Source: Micractinium sp. NFX-FRZ (Eukaryota > Chlorophyta > Trebouxiophyceae > Chlorellales > Chlorellaceae). Taken from it: a stretch of 64,000 nucleotides of DNA. A model generated the notes under the pieces. It was given only the letters and a program-made list of their open reading frames with translations. It was not told the DNA's origin and ran no database searches. Positions 43,860-55,100 of this stretch are shown here, piece after piece; within the stretch, counting starts at the first letter, position 1; every line of letters starts with the position of its first letter. The translations under genes were made by a program, and so were the position numbers. Location of the stretch: the NCBI GenBank assembly GCA_029339195.1, contig JAPTJF010000095.1, forward strand, positions 1 to 64,000, in the 5' to 3' direction.

Positions 43860-46800
43860 ATGTCATTATTCGGCGGCCTACCCGCGCCCTCCAAGCGCCC
43901 GGCAGAGAATCTCGACGACGAGAAGCGCAGCGGAAAGGCGCCACGGCTCGGTGAGCCAGGTAGCGACAGCACGACATCGCTCGGTTGCAACGCTTGGTTG
44001 CAGCGCTCTTGCTCTAAGCTCATTGCTTGCAGATGCCTGCTCAAACACGAACGAACGAGCAATAGCTAACGTCACCCGCCGCCTGTTCTGCAGCTGGTGT
44101 GGCGGCGGGAGCGGCGGCGGCGGCGGCACCGCCCGCGCCCAGTGCCGCCGACCTGGAAGACCTAGAAGAGGAGCAGGATGCTGATGACTATGCAGGCGAT
44201 AATGGGCAGCATGGGCGAGTAGAAGACGAAGCGCCGCCGCCCCCGCCCCCACCGCCACCGCCGGCCAGCAGTGGCGCCGGCGCCAGCACCAGCGGCGGCA
44301 GCGGGGGTGCCACCGTGGATGACCAAGTGGCAGCAGCCCTTCGTAAGATTGCCGCCCACATCGGCTCCGCCAAGAAGTTTACCAAGGCCTCGCAGCTGCT
44401 GCGGGAGCTGCTGTCGCAGGTGTGTGTGTTCCTGCACCTGTGCTGGTGGGCAGGCGGGGCAGGTGGTGGCAAGGCGGTCTAGTCTTGTCTAGCCTTTACA
44501 GCTTACCACCGTGGAAGACGAAGGTGGTTGTGTGTGGGGAGGGGTGGCGTGGGTGAAGGGACGCGGTGGGGACCTCAGAAGCCGCCTGGGCTGGTGGCGG
44601 GTGGTCGCTGGGGCGCAACACAGCCAGGCTGAGCACGTGCTTGCCAGCGCAGGCACATATGCATCAGTGGCTGTTGTTGTGGTGCTGCCACCACCCCATG
44701 CCTGTGTGCAACGAGCCTACCAACTGCGCCCGCCCGCCATGCCCACCCGCCGTGGCGCAGGGAGCGGTGCGCCAGGTGCACGGCCCGCTGCTCTTCTCCG
44801 CCCTCAAGGCCGCCATGGCTGACCCCTCCCACGCTGCCGACCCCCTGCTGGCGCGAGAATACTCCAAGCTCTTCACGGCAGCCAGCAGGGTGGCAGAGGT
44901 AGGTTAACCTAGGTTGAACAGAGGGGTGGGTGCTTGTTGCTTCCCACGCCTTTGGGCTGTAATTTGCTTTAACGGAGGGTGGGTGCAGGGTGTCGGGTGG
45001 CTCCCCTGGCTAGGACCCCACACTGCCGGCCCCCTGCCGGCTTGAATGAGATATGAGTTTCCTAAGGCAGCCAGCAACGGGGCAGACACGAGTTGCAAGG
45101 GGTGGGCCATGTTCTGGCACGGCAGTGCTGTATGTGAGCCAGCTGCATGGTTCACCTGCCGTACCGTACACTCTCTGCCGCCCCTGATTTCGTCGGTCAT
45201 GTGTCTGGCAGTGTCCACTGCGCGTGATGGGCGCAGCCAACTCAAAGCGTACGACACCCTCCTCTTCCCCTGATCCAGAATGCCAACCCCAGTCACGCAC
45301 TCTAAAGGGGGCTCAACTTTTGCGTCATCAGCTGGTTCCCCTTGTGGTCCCATGTCTGCTGGGATGTATCCGACACCCTCCTCCTGCTCCCTGACCCGCA
45401 ATGCCATCCATACTCACGCATCTCCAATGTCTGCAGCTGTTCACGGTGCGCGAGCGCAGCCAGCTGGACGTGTACGGAACCTGGGCGGTGCTGCGCAGCC
45501 AGCTCACCACCGATGACTCGTTCCAGTTCAACAAGGTAAGAGGCCGGTGAGGCCAGCTGGCAGCCTGCATGCCGGGGTATGGAAGGTTGGGGGCACCTGG
45601 AGCAATGCGGCGCAACCAGGCGGGCACACGCGACTCAATCTTACTGGCCCGTTCGTTGAAACGCGGCACTCTTGCTGGTGTGCTGGCCCTCTCCTCGTGC
45701 CTGCCCCACCTTTTGCTCCCTTGTCTGCCGTGTGCACGTCATGCATACACACGCGTGGCATGTGCACGTCTCGCGCAGGTGGGGGCTGAGCTGAGCCGAG
45801 GGAGAAGGCTGCCAAACTGCCAGCTGCCTGCCTGCCCAGACCGCCCCCAATGCCAGCGCATGCGTCCGCCTACTGCTTCTTTCGAATAGGGAGCAACATA
45901 GGTTTTGTTGATTTCTCTCACCCCCACCTCACCCACCCCCACCCCTGTGCCCCAGGTGGTGGCCTGCCTCAAAGAGATGGCTGCCCAGCTGCCCGAAGCA
46001 GAGGAGGGGGATGAGCAGGTGGTTCGCCAGCTGGCAGCAGCCGCCGGCGCCCCCGACCCAGTGCTGACCGCTTACGACGCCCGGCAGCAGGCGGCGGCAG
46101 CGCCGGCGCCGGCGCCCACACCGGCCCCGGCGCCGGCGCCAGATGCAGGTAATGGTGGTTGCTGGCTGCCCAGTACATGGGCTGGCAGCGCTGGGTCTTA
46201 ACAAGTCGCCAGGTGCTGGTCCATACAGCCTGAGGCCCCCGGGGACCCCGCTCGGTGGCCCCGGCGCCGCATCCAACCGCAGGGCCTCCCAGTGCTGCCC
46301 CTTATCTTCCCCTTCCCCCACCCCCGTGCCCCAGCCCCAGCGCCCAGCAGCCCCTAATTTGTGTGCCCCCTACCTTTGAGGCTCCTTTTGGGCTCGGTTC
46401 ACGGCGCTTCTGGGCTCGGTTCACGGCGCGTTTGAGCCCAAACCTGGACGCCCTGCATCTAAGTGCTCGCCCGCCCCCCACACACCTGCCCCCCTTTGAG
46501 GACGCAGAGGCGGATCCCTTTGGGCTGGATGCCCTGCTGGAGCAGCAGGAGGCGGAGGCGGAGGCGGCGCGGCAGCGCGCCAAGCAGCAGCAGCAGCAGC
46601 AGCAGCAGGTGAAGTCGTAGTGTTGTTCCCCCCGCAGAGCGCACCACTTCGGAACGGGGATGGGGGGGCAGGCAGGCAGCGGCGACAATGCATGGGGAAC
46701 AAGCGGTTGCCCGGCTGGCCTGGCTTCTGGCTGCCCCAGGCTGTCCCTGCAATACTTTCGAGCTTCTTCCGCTTTTTTCTTTCCTCCGGCGTGGCAGCAG

Positions 46801-48612
46801 GTCAAGTCGGCCACCTGGAGTAGCGCAGAGGTGGTGTGCCAGCGGCGGGCTGCCCTGCTGGACTGCCTCGACGCCGCCAAGGCCTGCTACAGGCAAGGAG
46901 GGGGTGGGGGGGGGGCGCTTTTACTATCCTAGGTAGTGTTTTGCTGCCCACGCACACATGGTTTGCGTGTTGGAAGACTGTAGCTGGCATGCGGGGCTGG
47001 CGCTGCTGCACTGCGTGGACGGTGGCTGGCTGTGGGAGGTGGGGGTGTGCTTCCTGCCCCTTGTGTGTGGGGGGGGGTGCATGGGAAGGGGTGCGGGCGC
47101 CAGTGCATGTAGGCCTGCAGTGGGTGGCTGCTCTGTGCACTGCGGCAGGCCGCGATGCCTGGCAGCTGTGCGCTGGGGCTGTGTGCCCCAATGCCCTGAT
47201 GCTTCACCCCTCCACGCCCCTTCACGCCCGAATGCTCCACCCCTCCAAGCCCCTTCACTCCCTGACTCTTCACCGCCTGCTGCCCCTCGCCTCTTGCCCT
47301 CATCCTGCAGGCACGCCTGGGCCCGCACCTCCGTTGACCTCCTGGTTGAGCACTGCCACTCACACAAGCACAGGTGGGGATTGACAGGGCAGGGCATTGC
47401 AGGGCAGGGCAGGCAGTGCCTGCAGGGCAGGCAGGGCAGGCAGGCAGGCGGGAGGGAGGGCCAGGCAGGGGCGGTGTGCGCGGCAGGAAGAGCCAGCAAA
47501 GGCACGGTCGCTGGCGGGCCTGCCCCGGGCTTCCCAGCTGAGGATGGCCCCCGCCGTGTGAAGGGCGCACACCCTCTCACCCGGCCCCGCGTCCTGCCCT
47601 CCCCCATGTGCAATCCGCCATTTTCATGGTTAATTAAACCGTTTCACATGTATCATGCAACCATTCCCCATGTGCAACCCACCAGGTTTGCCCCCAGCCA
47701 GGCGGAGCGCATCGACGCCCTCATGGCATTTGTGCGCGACCAGCGGCGTATCCGCAAGCTGGTGCGTGTGTGGTGTGTGGGTGCAGTGTGTGTGCGGTTT
47801 GTTGTGGGGGAGGGTGTGGTGTATGGGTGCAGTGTGTGGACGCGATGCATCTTATGTTGAGAACGAGACAGAGGGTGGGTAGGCAGGCAGTGGCCGCGTG
47901 CCAATCCTTGACGTGGTGCTTGAGCAAGCAAGGAACCTTGAAGGCCACCCCAAAGCCAACCCGAGTGACTCCCGAGTCATCCCTGTGTCTGTCAACCTGG
48001 CATGAAACCTGATCTCCCTCCCCTGCAGGGCCCCTCCGCCAAGGAGGTGAACCGGGACAGCACCTCCTTTGAGCGGGCCCTCGTTGAAGCCTTGCAGCTG
48101 CCACATGAGTTGATCTCTCCAATCCTGCAGGGCCCGTCCGCCAAGGAAGCGAACCCGGCACAGCACAGCGCGTTAGCGTGCCTTCAGTCGAAAACCCGCA
48201 AATGCCTCACGAGCCTCCCTTCCCCACCGCCCCCCTGCAGGGCCCCTCTGCCAAGGAGGTGAACCGGGACAGCACCTCGTTTGAGCGGGCGCGCGCCGAG
48301 TGGAGCAAGTCGGCTGTGAGCCACCGCGGCAAGGTGAGCACACAAGCTTTGTGGCGAGCTACATTTTTATTTCTAGGGCGAAGGGGTGACTTGTGGGGGC
48401 GGGTGCTGGTGCACTGTTGAGAAACCCTGTCGGAATGGGGAGGAGAGCGGGATGTGATGGTGTGGAGCGATGAGCAAGGCGCATGGTGGGGGGCGCGACT
48501 TTGGCAGAAGTGCCCGCTGACCTCCCTGCCTGCCTGCCTGGTCTTTCTCCCCGCCCCCTCATTGGTGCAGGTGGGCGGGGGCGACCGCCAAGCAGAGACC
48601 TGGCTTGGATGA
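43860..48612 (+). CDS. Conserved-looking protein of unknown function (437 residues)
   Basis: Eleven exons join in phase: 43860-43950, 44094-44419, 44761-44898, 45437-45535, 45956-46148, 46508-46608, 46801-46892, 47311-47373, 47686-47761, 48241-48333 and 48571-48612. The N-terminus is basic (SKRPAENLDDEKRSGK), then acidic and proline-rich (PPPPPPPPPP). A helical region follows (KKFTKASQLLRELLS, LFSALKAAMADP, LDVYGTWAVLRSQLTTDD). Next come an AP-repeat linker (APAPAPTPAPAPAP), a Q run, and a C-terminal helical part (RFAPSQAERIDALMAFVRDQ) ending GGGDRQAETWLG. The KASxLLxxLL plus C-terminal WLG pattern recalls an uncharacterised plant protein family that I cannot name. The intron after 46892 starts with GC. 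Exon 10 has two upstream ghost copies. Confidence 0.8.
45009..45095 (+). repeat. Exon ghost of exon 3 end
   Basis: CACACTGCCGGCCCCCTGCCGG ... AAGGCAGCCAGCAACGGGGCAGA matches the last 75 bp of exon 3 (CACGCTGCCGACCCCCTGCTGG ... ACGGCAGCCAGCAGGGTGGCAGA, donor 44899). Offset is about 193 bp. Confidence 0.85.
45250..45436 (+). repeat. About 113-bp tandem duplication before exon 4
   Basis: CGACACCCTCCTCTTCCCCTGA near 45251 and CGACACCCTCCTCCTGCTCCCTGA near 45370 are followed by matching AATGCCA ... CACGCA stretches in intron 3. Confidence 0.8.
46374..46445 (+). repeat. Decayed copies near exon 6 and 23-bp tandem repeat
   Basis: CCTTTGAGGCTCCTTTTGGGCT mimics CCTTTGAGGACGCAG ... CCTTTGGGCTGGATGCC at the true exon 6. 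A TGGGCTCGGTTCACGGCGC unit is repeated directly at 46391 and 46414. Confidence 0.7.
48029..48180 (+). repeat. Two exon ghosts of exon 10 start
   Basis: CTGCAG followed by GGCCCCTCCGCCAAGGAGG at 48029 and by GGCCCGTCCGCCAAGGAAGC at 48131 precede the true exon 10 at 48241. The first keeps GPSAKEVNRDSTSFERA intact. Offsets are 102 and 110 bp. Confidence 0.97.
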
Positions 48613-49176
48613 GGGAAGAGGCGGTGGGCAGCGAGCGGCCAGAGGGAGAGGAAGGGGCACGCGACCCCACCAGGCTGATGCAACTTGCCTCCCACGCTTG
48701 GCGCGGTGTTCTTTCCCCTTTCAACCAGCACTGCCTGTTTGCCGACTGTATTGTTCAATGTCATATTGGTCTGGCAGCTTCCAGGCCAAGTGCAGAGGCA
48801 CAAGTGGCGGGTCAGCACTGCTGGCGGGTATTTGTCATGTGTGACAAGACAAACTGTATGCATGCATGTGAGCCTGCTGCAACTTGTCACAGACTGTCTT
48901 CTTTCATTTGCCGTGCCTGTCCATAACGTGAGAAGACGACTCCTTGGGAGGAAAGGTAGCGTGTGGCGAGCTGACGTAACTTCGTCGGCCATTCCTGTCC
49001 AAGGCAACGCTTTTTGGTGGATCAGCCTGCCTGCGCTCTCAACCCGCCCTTTGTGAGCGAAAGCAACTCTGCCGCAGAAGCAGCATCTGGCTGACTGTGT
49101 TCCTGCAGCGCCCAGCGCCCAGGAGGCGGCTGCTTGGTCCGGCAGCACACGCCAGTGGGCATCCTGCCGTGCAGGC
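48613..49176. other. Intergenic, upstream of PB1/kinase-like gene
   Basis: 564 bp between co-oriented genes. A TTCCTGCAG acceptor-like site just upstream of 49110 suggests a 5' UTR intron of the downstream gene. No ORF of merit. Confidence 0.35.
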
Positions 49177-52100
49177 ATGACCGGGGAGAGCAGCGGGGAG
49201 GGACCCGAGGGGGCCGCACCGGGCCCCAGCCCTCAGCAGCCCGAGGGGCCGGCGCAGCCTGGTCAGGAACATGGGCACCCAGGTCAGGCAGCGGTGGAGG
49301 GCAGCCAAGGTAGCGGCAGCGGCAACCATGCCATGACGTCGCAGCCGCCGCCCAGCCCCTTCCTTCAGCGGGCGCTGCACCCCACGGGCAGCACCAGCAG
49401 CAGCAGCCCTGAGAGCACGCTGCGCTCCCGGCTGCCCACACTGCCAGAAACAGAGGTCAGCGACGGCAGCTGGGTGCTTGGCCTGCGCGGGGCGGCCCGC
49501 AGGCCGCACCCGGTGCCCGGCAGGGGCGCCGCCAACGGGCAGCCGCCGCAGCCGCCGGCGGCCGCGCGCCTGCCTTCGGCCGCGCTGCTGAGCGGCGCCA
49601 GCAGCATCAGCATTGCCAGCCCCTTCATGCAGTCCCAGATCGCATTTTCTGCTGCGGACAGTGAGGGCAGCTCCCGTTGGCGCAGCAGTGGGGGCTTCAC
49701 CCCCCCCAATGGGGTTCCCTTGGACGCCGACAGCACCATCAGCAGCGGGCCCATGGCAGGGGCCGAGGGCGGACAACCGCCGCCGGCAGATGAGCCGGCA
49801 GCGCAGCCAGGCGCGGCGCCCCCTGCAGCCCCGACTGCCGGCATGCCTGAGGCAGCAGCTGCCCCAGCGGCGCCAGCTGCAAGGGTGCCCAAGCCGTCGT
49901 CGGGAGGCAGTGACTGGGGGCCCCTGCCCACCGGCTTGACCCCGCCTCAAAAGGAAGAGCAGCGGGCACTGGGTGCCCCAGCGCAGCCTCGCCAGGTACC
50001 GCCAGCTCCACCACCTGCTGCCCTCGGAGGTTTGGGACTGCCAGCTCAGGCTCAGGCAGCAGATGCGTTGCCGGCACCAGCAGCAGGGGCAGCAGCAGGA
50101 GGCGGCGTGGAGTTTAAGGGAGTGGAGGTGTACTCCACAGCCAAGAGGCAGCACAGGGGGCAGCACCAGCAGCAGCACCACCAGCACCGCCATCGGGCGG
50201 CCCCACCCACAGCAGGGGAGGCCAGGGCAGGAGCAGGAGCAGGGGCAGGAGCAGGGACAGCGGTGCCCACCTCCCCACCCGCCCCTTATGGCCAGCCGCA
50301 GCAGGGCAGGGCCAGCGGCGGCGGTGGCAGGGGTGGCAGCAGCGGTGGCGGCAGGGGCAGCAAGAGCAGCAGTGGGGGCAGCGCGGGTGGGCGCACGCCA
50401 GCAGCAGCACCGCCTGCTCTGCCTGCTGAGCCAGCCGCCGGTCTGCCAGTTGCAACGCAGGCACCTCAGCAGCTCCAGCTGCCGCCTCAGCTGCAGCAGC
50501 AGCCAGCCCAGCAGCTCCAGTCGCCAGTTCAGCTCCAGCAGCTGCCTCAGTCGCCGCCCCACCCAGCTGAGATGGTGGCGCCTCTAGCAACCTTGCATCC
50601 GCAAATGGAACAGCCTGGGCCGGCCCTGCAGCCGCCTCATGGGCATGCGCAGTATGCCCAGCTGCAGCAGCCACTGTCGCCAGCTGAGGTAGCCCAGCAT
50701 CCAGCGCAGCAGCAGGCAGTGAGCCCTCGAGCGCTGCCATCGTGGCAGCAGCCGGCGCTTGTGCCTGGCACCCCACCGCAGCCGGCAGCAGGCCTGCCCC
50801 CAACTGCACCCACTCCTTTCATCGGCCTGCCGCTTCAGGCGGGGCAGCCCAGCCCGGCCATGCAGCACCTGCCAATCACGCTGCTGGCACAGCAGCAGCA
50901 CGCGGCGCTGGGCACCGCCCTACAGCAGGACCAGGCCGCCGCCATGGCCGCTTCGGCTGCTGTTGCAGCCGCCCTTCAGCAGCAGCAGCAGCGACAGCAG
51001 CAGCAGCAGCAGCAGCAGGGGCAGGCAGGGGCGGTTGCGGGCACACCCCCGGGTTATCACCCGGGGACCATCCCCGCGGGCATGCACCCAGCGGCAGCCG
51101 CGGCGCTCGCTGCAGCCGACCCAGCCACCCAGGCCGCGGTCCTGGCTGCCCTTCAGCATCAGCAGGAAGCGCAGGTCGCTGCCTCGGCAGCTGGGCAGCA
51201 GCAGGCGGCTCTGGCAGCACAGCAGCAGCAGCAGCAAGCGCTGCTGGCCAGCCAGCAGCAGCAGCAGCAGCAGGCGCTGCTTGGTTCGCAGTACCAGGCC
51301 GCCGCTCTGGCTGTTGCGGCAGACCAGCAGTTGCAGCACGCTCTGCTGGAGGGGCAGCTGCATGCACAGGCGTTGCTGGGCACGCAGCACCGAGAGGTAC
51401 AGCACGCTTTGCTGGGAGCGCAGCAGCAAGCCGGCGCCGACGCGACGGCAGCCGCCGAGCAGCAGCACGCCGCGGCACTGATCGCCATGCTGCCGCCGCA
51501 GCAGCAGGCGCAGCCGCAGTGGGCCAGCCTGGCAGGCGCGCAGCCCTACCCTCCGCCCTACCCTCTGCCCACCCCGCTAGCCGCCCAGCTGCCGCAGCTG
51601 TACCAGCCGGCCTCCCCTGCCATCTTAGAGAGGCAGCCGTCGCAGGCGCTGAGCGGGTACAGCGTGGGGAGCGAGCTGCCGGTGGGTGCCGCCCAGCAGA
51701 TGGCTTATGAGCAGGTGCACTCCCTTCCGTTTGGCGAGCCGGCGCTGCGCTACAGCCCTGGCCTCTCCAGCAGCAGCGATGGCATCGGCGGGACAGCGGG
51801 CGGCCGGTTTGGAGAGGCAGGGCTGGGCGTGGCGGGGCTGCGCCGCCAGCTGCAGCGGCAGCGGCAGCAGCAGCAGGCACTACAGGAAGCCGAGGAGGCA
51901 CGTACCGCCAGCCCACAGTCGGCTTTTGCTGCTGCAGCATCTCATGGGCTGGGGCTTGTCGGCCAGGGGCGGCAGCGCATCAAGGCGGTTGTCTCATCAG
52001 GCGGCCACTTCAGGCAGCCCTGCGGTGCTGGCAGCGGGGGCAGTGGCGTCGCCAGTGGGGCTGCCTCCATCTCCGCCGCTGCCCCGGGCAGTTGGACGTA

Positions 52101-55100
52101 TGAGGGCGGGGAGACGCGGCTGGTGGGTGGGGCAAAGGGGGCAGGGCGGTGTGGGATGGGCATGTGAATACACCTCCAGCAGCTCGTTTTGTAGATAAGG
52201 CCGGAGCCGCGCTCGTTAGACGCAGCAGAGCAGAGTTACAACAGTGTGGTGCAACCAGCCTGCAGAGCTCACCTCTTGCCTCGCCTTGCACGGCTGCCCG
52301 GCCGCCGTGCACGGCTCCTGCTCCTCCTAGCTCTGCCGTTTGCAACCGCCAGTGCCCCTCCCCCACCTCCCTCACAGTTGTGCGCCTCTTTCCACCTCTG
52401 TCCCTGATTAACTCTCCTCCGCTGTCCTCCTTCTGTCCCCCCTGCCCCCTGCCAGGTGTCACTTCCCGACAGCTGCTCCCTTCTGGAGCTCCTGGCCGTC
52501 CTTTCCAGCAAGAAGCAGCGGGGCCTGGGAACACCCGCCAGCTTCCTCTCCCCCTCCAGCCCCGCACCCGCCGGCGGCGGCTCAGCAGGCACAGCAGGCG
52601 CAGCAGCGCGCCCGTCAGGCAGCAGCACAATGTGGAGCCCTGCTGCAGGCGGTACCCCGGCAGGCACCCTGAGCCTGGCTGCCAGCACTCAGGGCAGCGC
52701 CACAGCTCACGACCGCAGCCTGGTGTCTGCCGGGCCCACCGGGGCGGCCTCTTTCAGCAGTGTGGGGGTAGACACGCTGCGCGGCAGCGCGCTGGCGGGG
52801 GCGGTGGAGGCCGTGGCGGCGGCTGCCGGCGGGCGCGGCAGCGGGCTGCAAAAGGTGGGGGCGTGGCGGGGAAGCGGGTGGCTGGGCTGACTGGGTAGAC
52901 AAGGGCATGCGGGACAGGCGGTCTGCCCCTTCTGAAGCACCCCACTGCCACAACCGGGGCACCATGAGCGGGAAAATCAATATTGCCACTGCCGTCTCAC
53001 GCCACCTCTGCTGCTCCCGCTAAACTTGTCCTGTCCTCCACCCCCCACCTCCAGCTCTGCATCGTGCGCTACAAGCTTCCCTCGGAGCCCGGCCTGTTTG
53101 TGGATGTGGTGGATGACGAGGACGTGAGGTGAGCCGCCTCGCTGTACCGCTGTACCGCTGCACCTGTTTTCTGACCAGTGAGGATGTGAGGTGAGCTGTG
53201 GCAATGCTCCTGTGTGTTCTGGCTGCGGCCCATGCCCTGAGGCACGACACCGGCGCCGCCTTAAGGCCGCACCAGACTTCGCTGCTGCAGCAATGATTGT
53301 GTTTTGGTGTGCCTCTGCACCTCCTGGGCCGATGTTTGAAGCGCGGCAGTGTGCAGTGCAGTGCCTTGAAAGCCCTGTATGTGCATGTCAGTATAACTAA
53401 GCGCAATTCAGCACAATGCCGTGCACTGCAACCCGATGGATCGGTGCAGGTTGATGTTTGAGGAGCTGCAGGATTGGGTGAACGAGGGGCCAGGTGGGCA
53501 CAGCTGGCATGTGGGCACCTTGGTGGGCAGGGCGGGCAGGGGGCAGGCAGCCCTCGGCGGCCGACCCCCCCTGGCGGAACCAGATCAGACGTGCTGGCTG
53601 GCTTGGGGCCCTCCTGCTTGTCATTGTAACGCCTTCCCACACTGCGAATTTCCTGCTGCAGTGAGCGGCGGCGGCACCCCCATCAGCCGCAAGCTTCACC
53701 TCTTTGTTGAGTGGCTGCCCCCCCAGCCCTCCCAGCGGGCAAGCGCCGAGTCAGGTGAACGGTGGGGGCAGGGATGGGTGGCTGCCGCACCAGCCCTGGC
53801 AGCAAGTCAGGTGAATGGGCAGGCAGGGTTGAGTGGCTGCCCTCCCAACAGGCAAGCGCCGAGCCAGGTGACAGTGGGTGGTTACAGGTTGCTTGGCTGC
53901 CCTCACAGTCGTCCCAACGGGCAAGCGCGGAGACAGGTGGGCCGCGTGCGGTTGGCTGCTACGCTAACATTTAGCCCGCCCCCCTCTGAGAATCCCGGTT
54001 CTTATCTGGGATCCCTGGTTTGACTTTGGGCAAACAATCTTCATTGGAATCAACCCCCATCCACCATGCCCCACCGCTGCAGCCGACTCTGAGCTGCGCC
54101 ACGCCGTGCCTGGGCCCTTCACCCCATCAGACAGCAGCCTGGAGGGTGAGAGTTCCTGGGTGCAGGGCTCAGCATTCTCGTTGTCGTGCACTCATCGTGG
54201 CATTGCTGAAACGAAACACGCGTGGCAGGGAGGCGACTGCATGCAGTTCCCTTCCCCAGGGGGCGGCATTGGTGCACACGCTACCCAGCAGGGCAGCAGC
54301 GAAGCCAGCAGGCCCGCCAGCATGGACAGCATGGGTAATTTTCGACACTGCAGTACCCACTGTAGCACCCGGCTCGTTCCCAGCGCTCCCGCTGCCCGCT
54401 CTGCCTCCCACGCTGCAGAGCAAGTGCAGGCGCCGCTGGTGCCGGCAGGCTCGGTGCGGACCAAGCTGTCCGACCTCACGTGAGGCGCTGTGGTGTGGGG
54501 AGGAGCCTCCCTGGTGAAGTGGTGGGGGGCATGTCCTGTGGAATTGAACAGTGTGCCTTCAGGCCGAGGCGGTAGGACCAGATCAAGGCAGACCAAGCTG
54601 TCAGACCTCACGTGAGGCACCTAGTTTGAGAGGTGGTGAAGTGGTGGGGGGCATGTCCTGCGGAGTAGAACAGTGTGCTTTCAGACCTCAGGTAGGACCA
54701 GATCAGAGGCGTGCCAAGCTGCCTGACCTCACGTGAGGTACCTGGTTTGAGGGGTCTCACTGGTAAAGTAATGGGGGGCATGTCCTGCGGAGTAGAACAG
54801 TGTGCTTTCAGGCCTAGGCGGTAGGAGCAAGTCAAGGCGGAGCAAGCTGCCTGACTCACATGAGGCACCTGGTGTGGTGAGGGAGTGGGGGCCCTCCTGG
54901 CATGCTTTATGTCCTGTGCTGTTTCCCAGGAGCGGCGTTTGGACCAGGTAGGAGCGGGCGAGTGCGGGGCAAGCTGCCTGACCGCACATGAGACACAAAG
55001 TGGCAGGGAGGGAGGGGGCAGCAGTGCTGGGCATGCTGGCAGCTGGGCAGCAAGCCGGGGGGCTTCGCCCAGCTGTTGTGTGGGTGTGTGTGTGTGTGGG

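Noticed and set aside
49039..50562. Long minus-strand ORF (507 codons) opposite the PB1/kinase-like exon 1
   Set aside because: Shadow of a GC-rich, repeat-rich coding exon. The translation is low complexity without splice or start support, and the plus frame joins in phase to recognisable domains.
54440..55000. Possible CRISPR-like array
   Set aside because: Repeats and spacers are both similar between units, the first unit is a coding exon edge, and the setting is eukaryotic. It is a tandem duplication.
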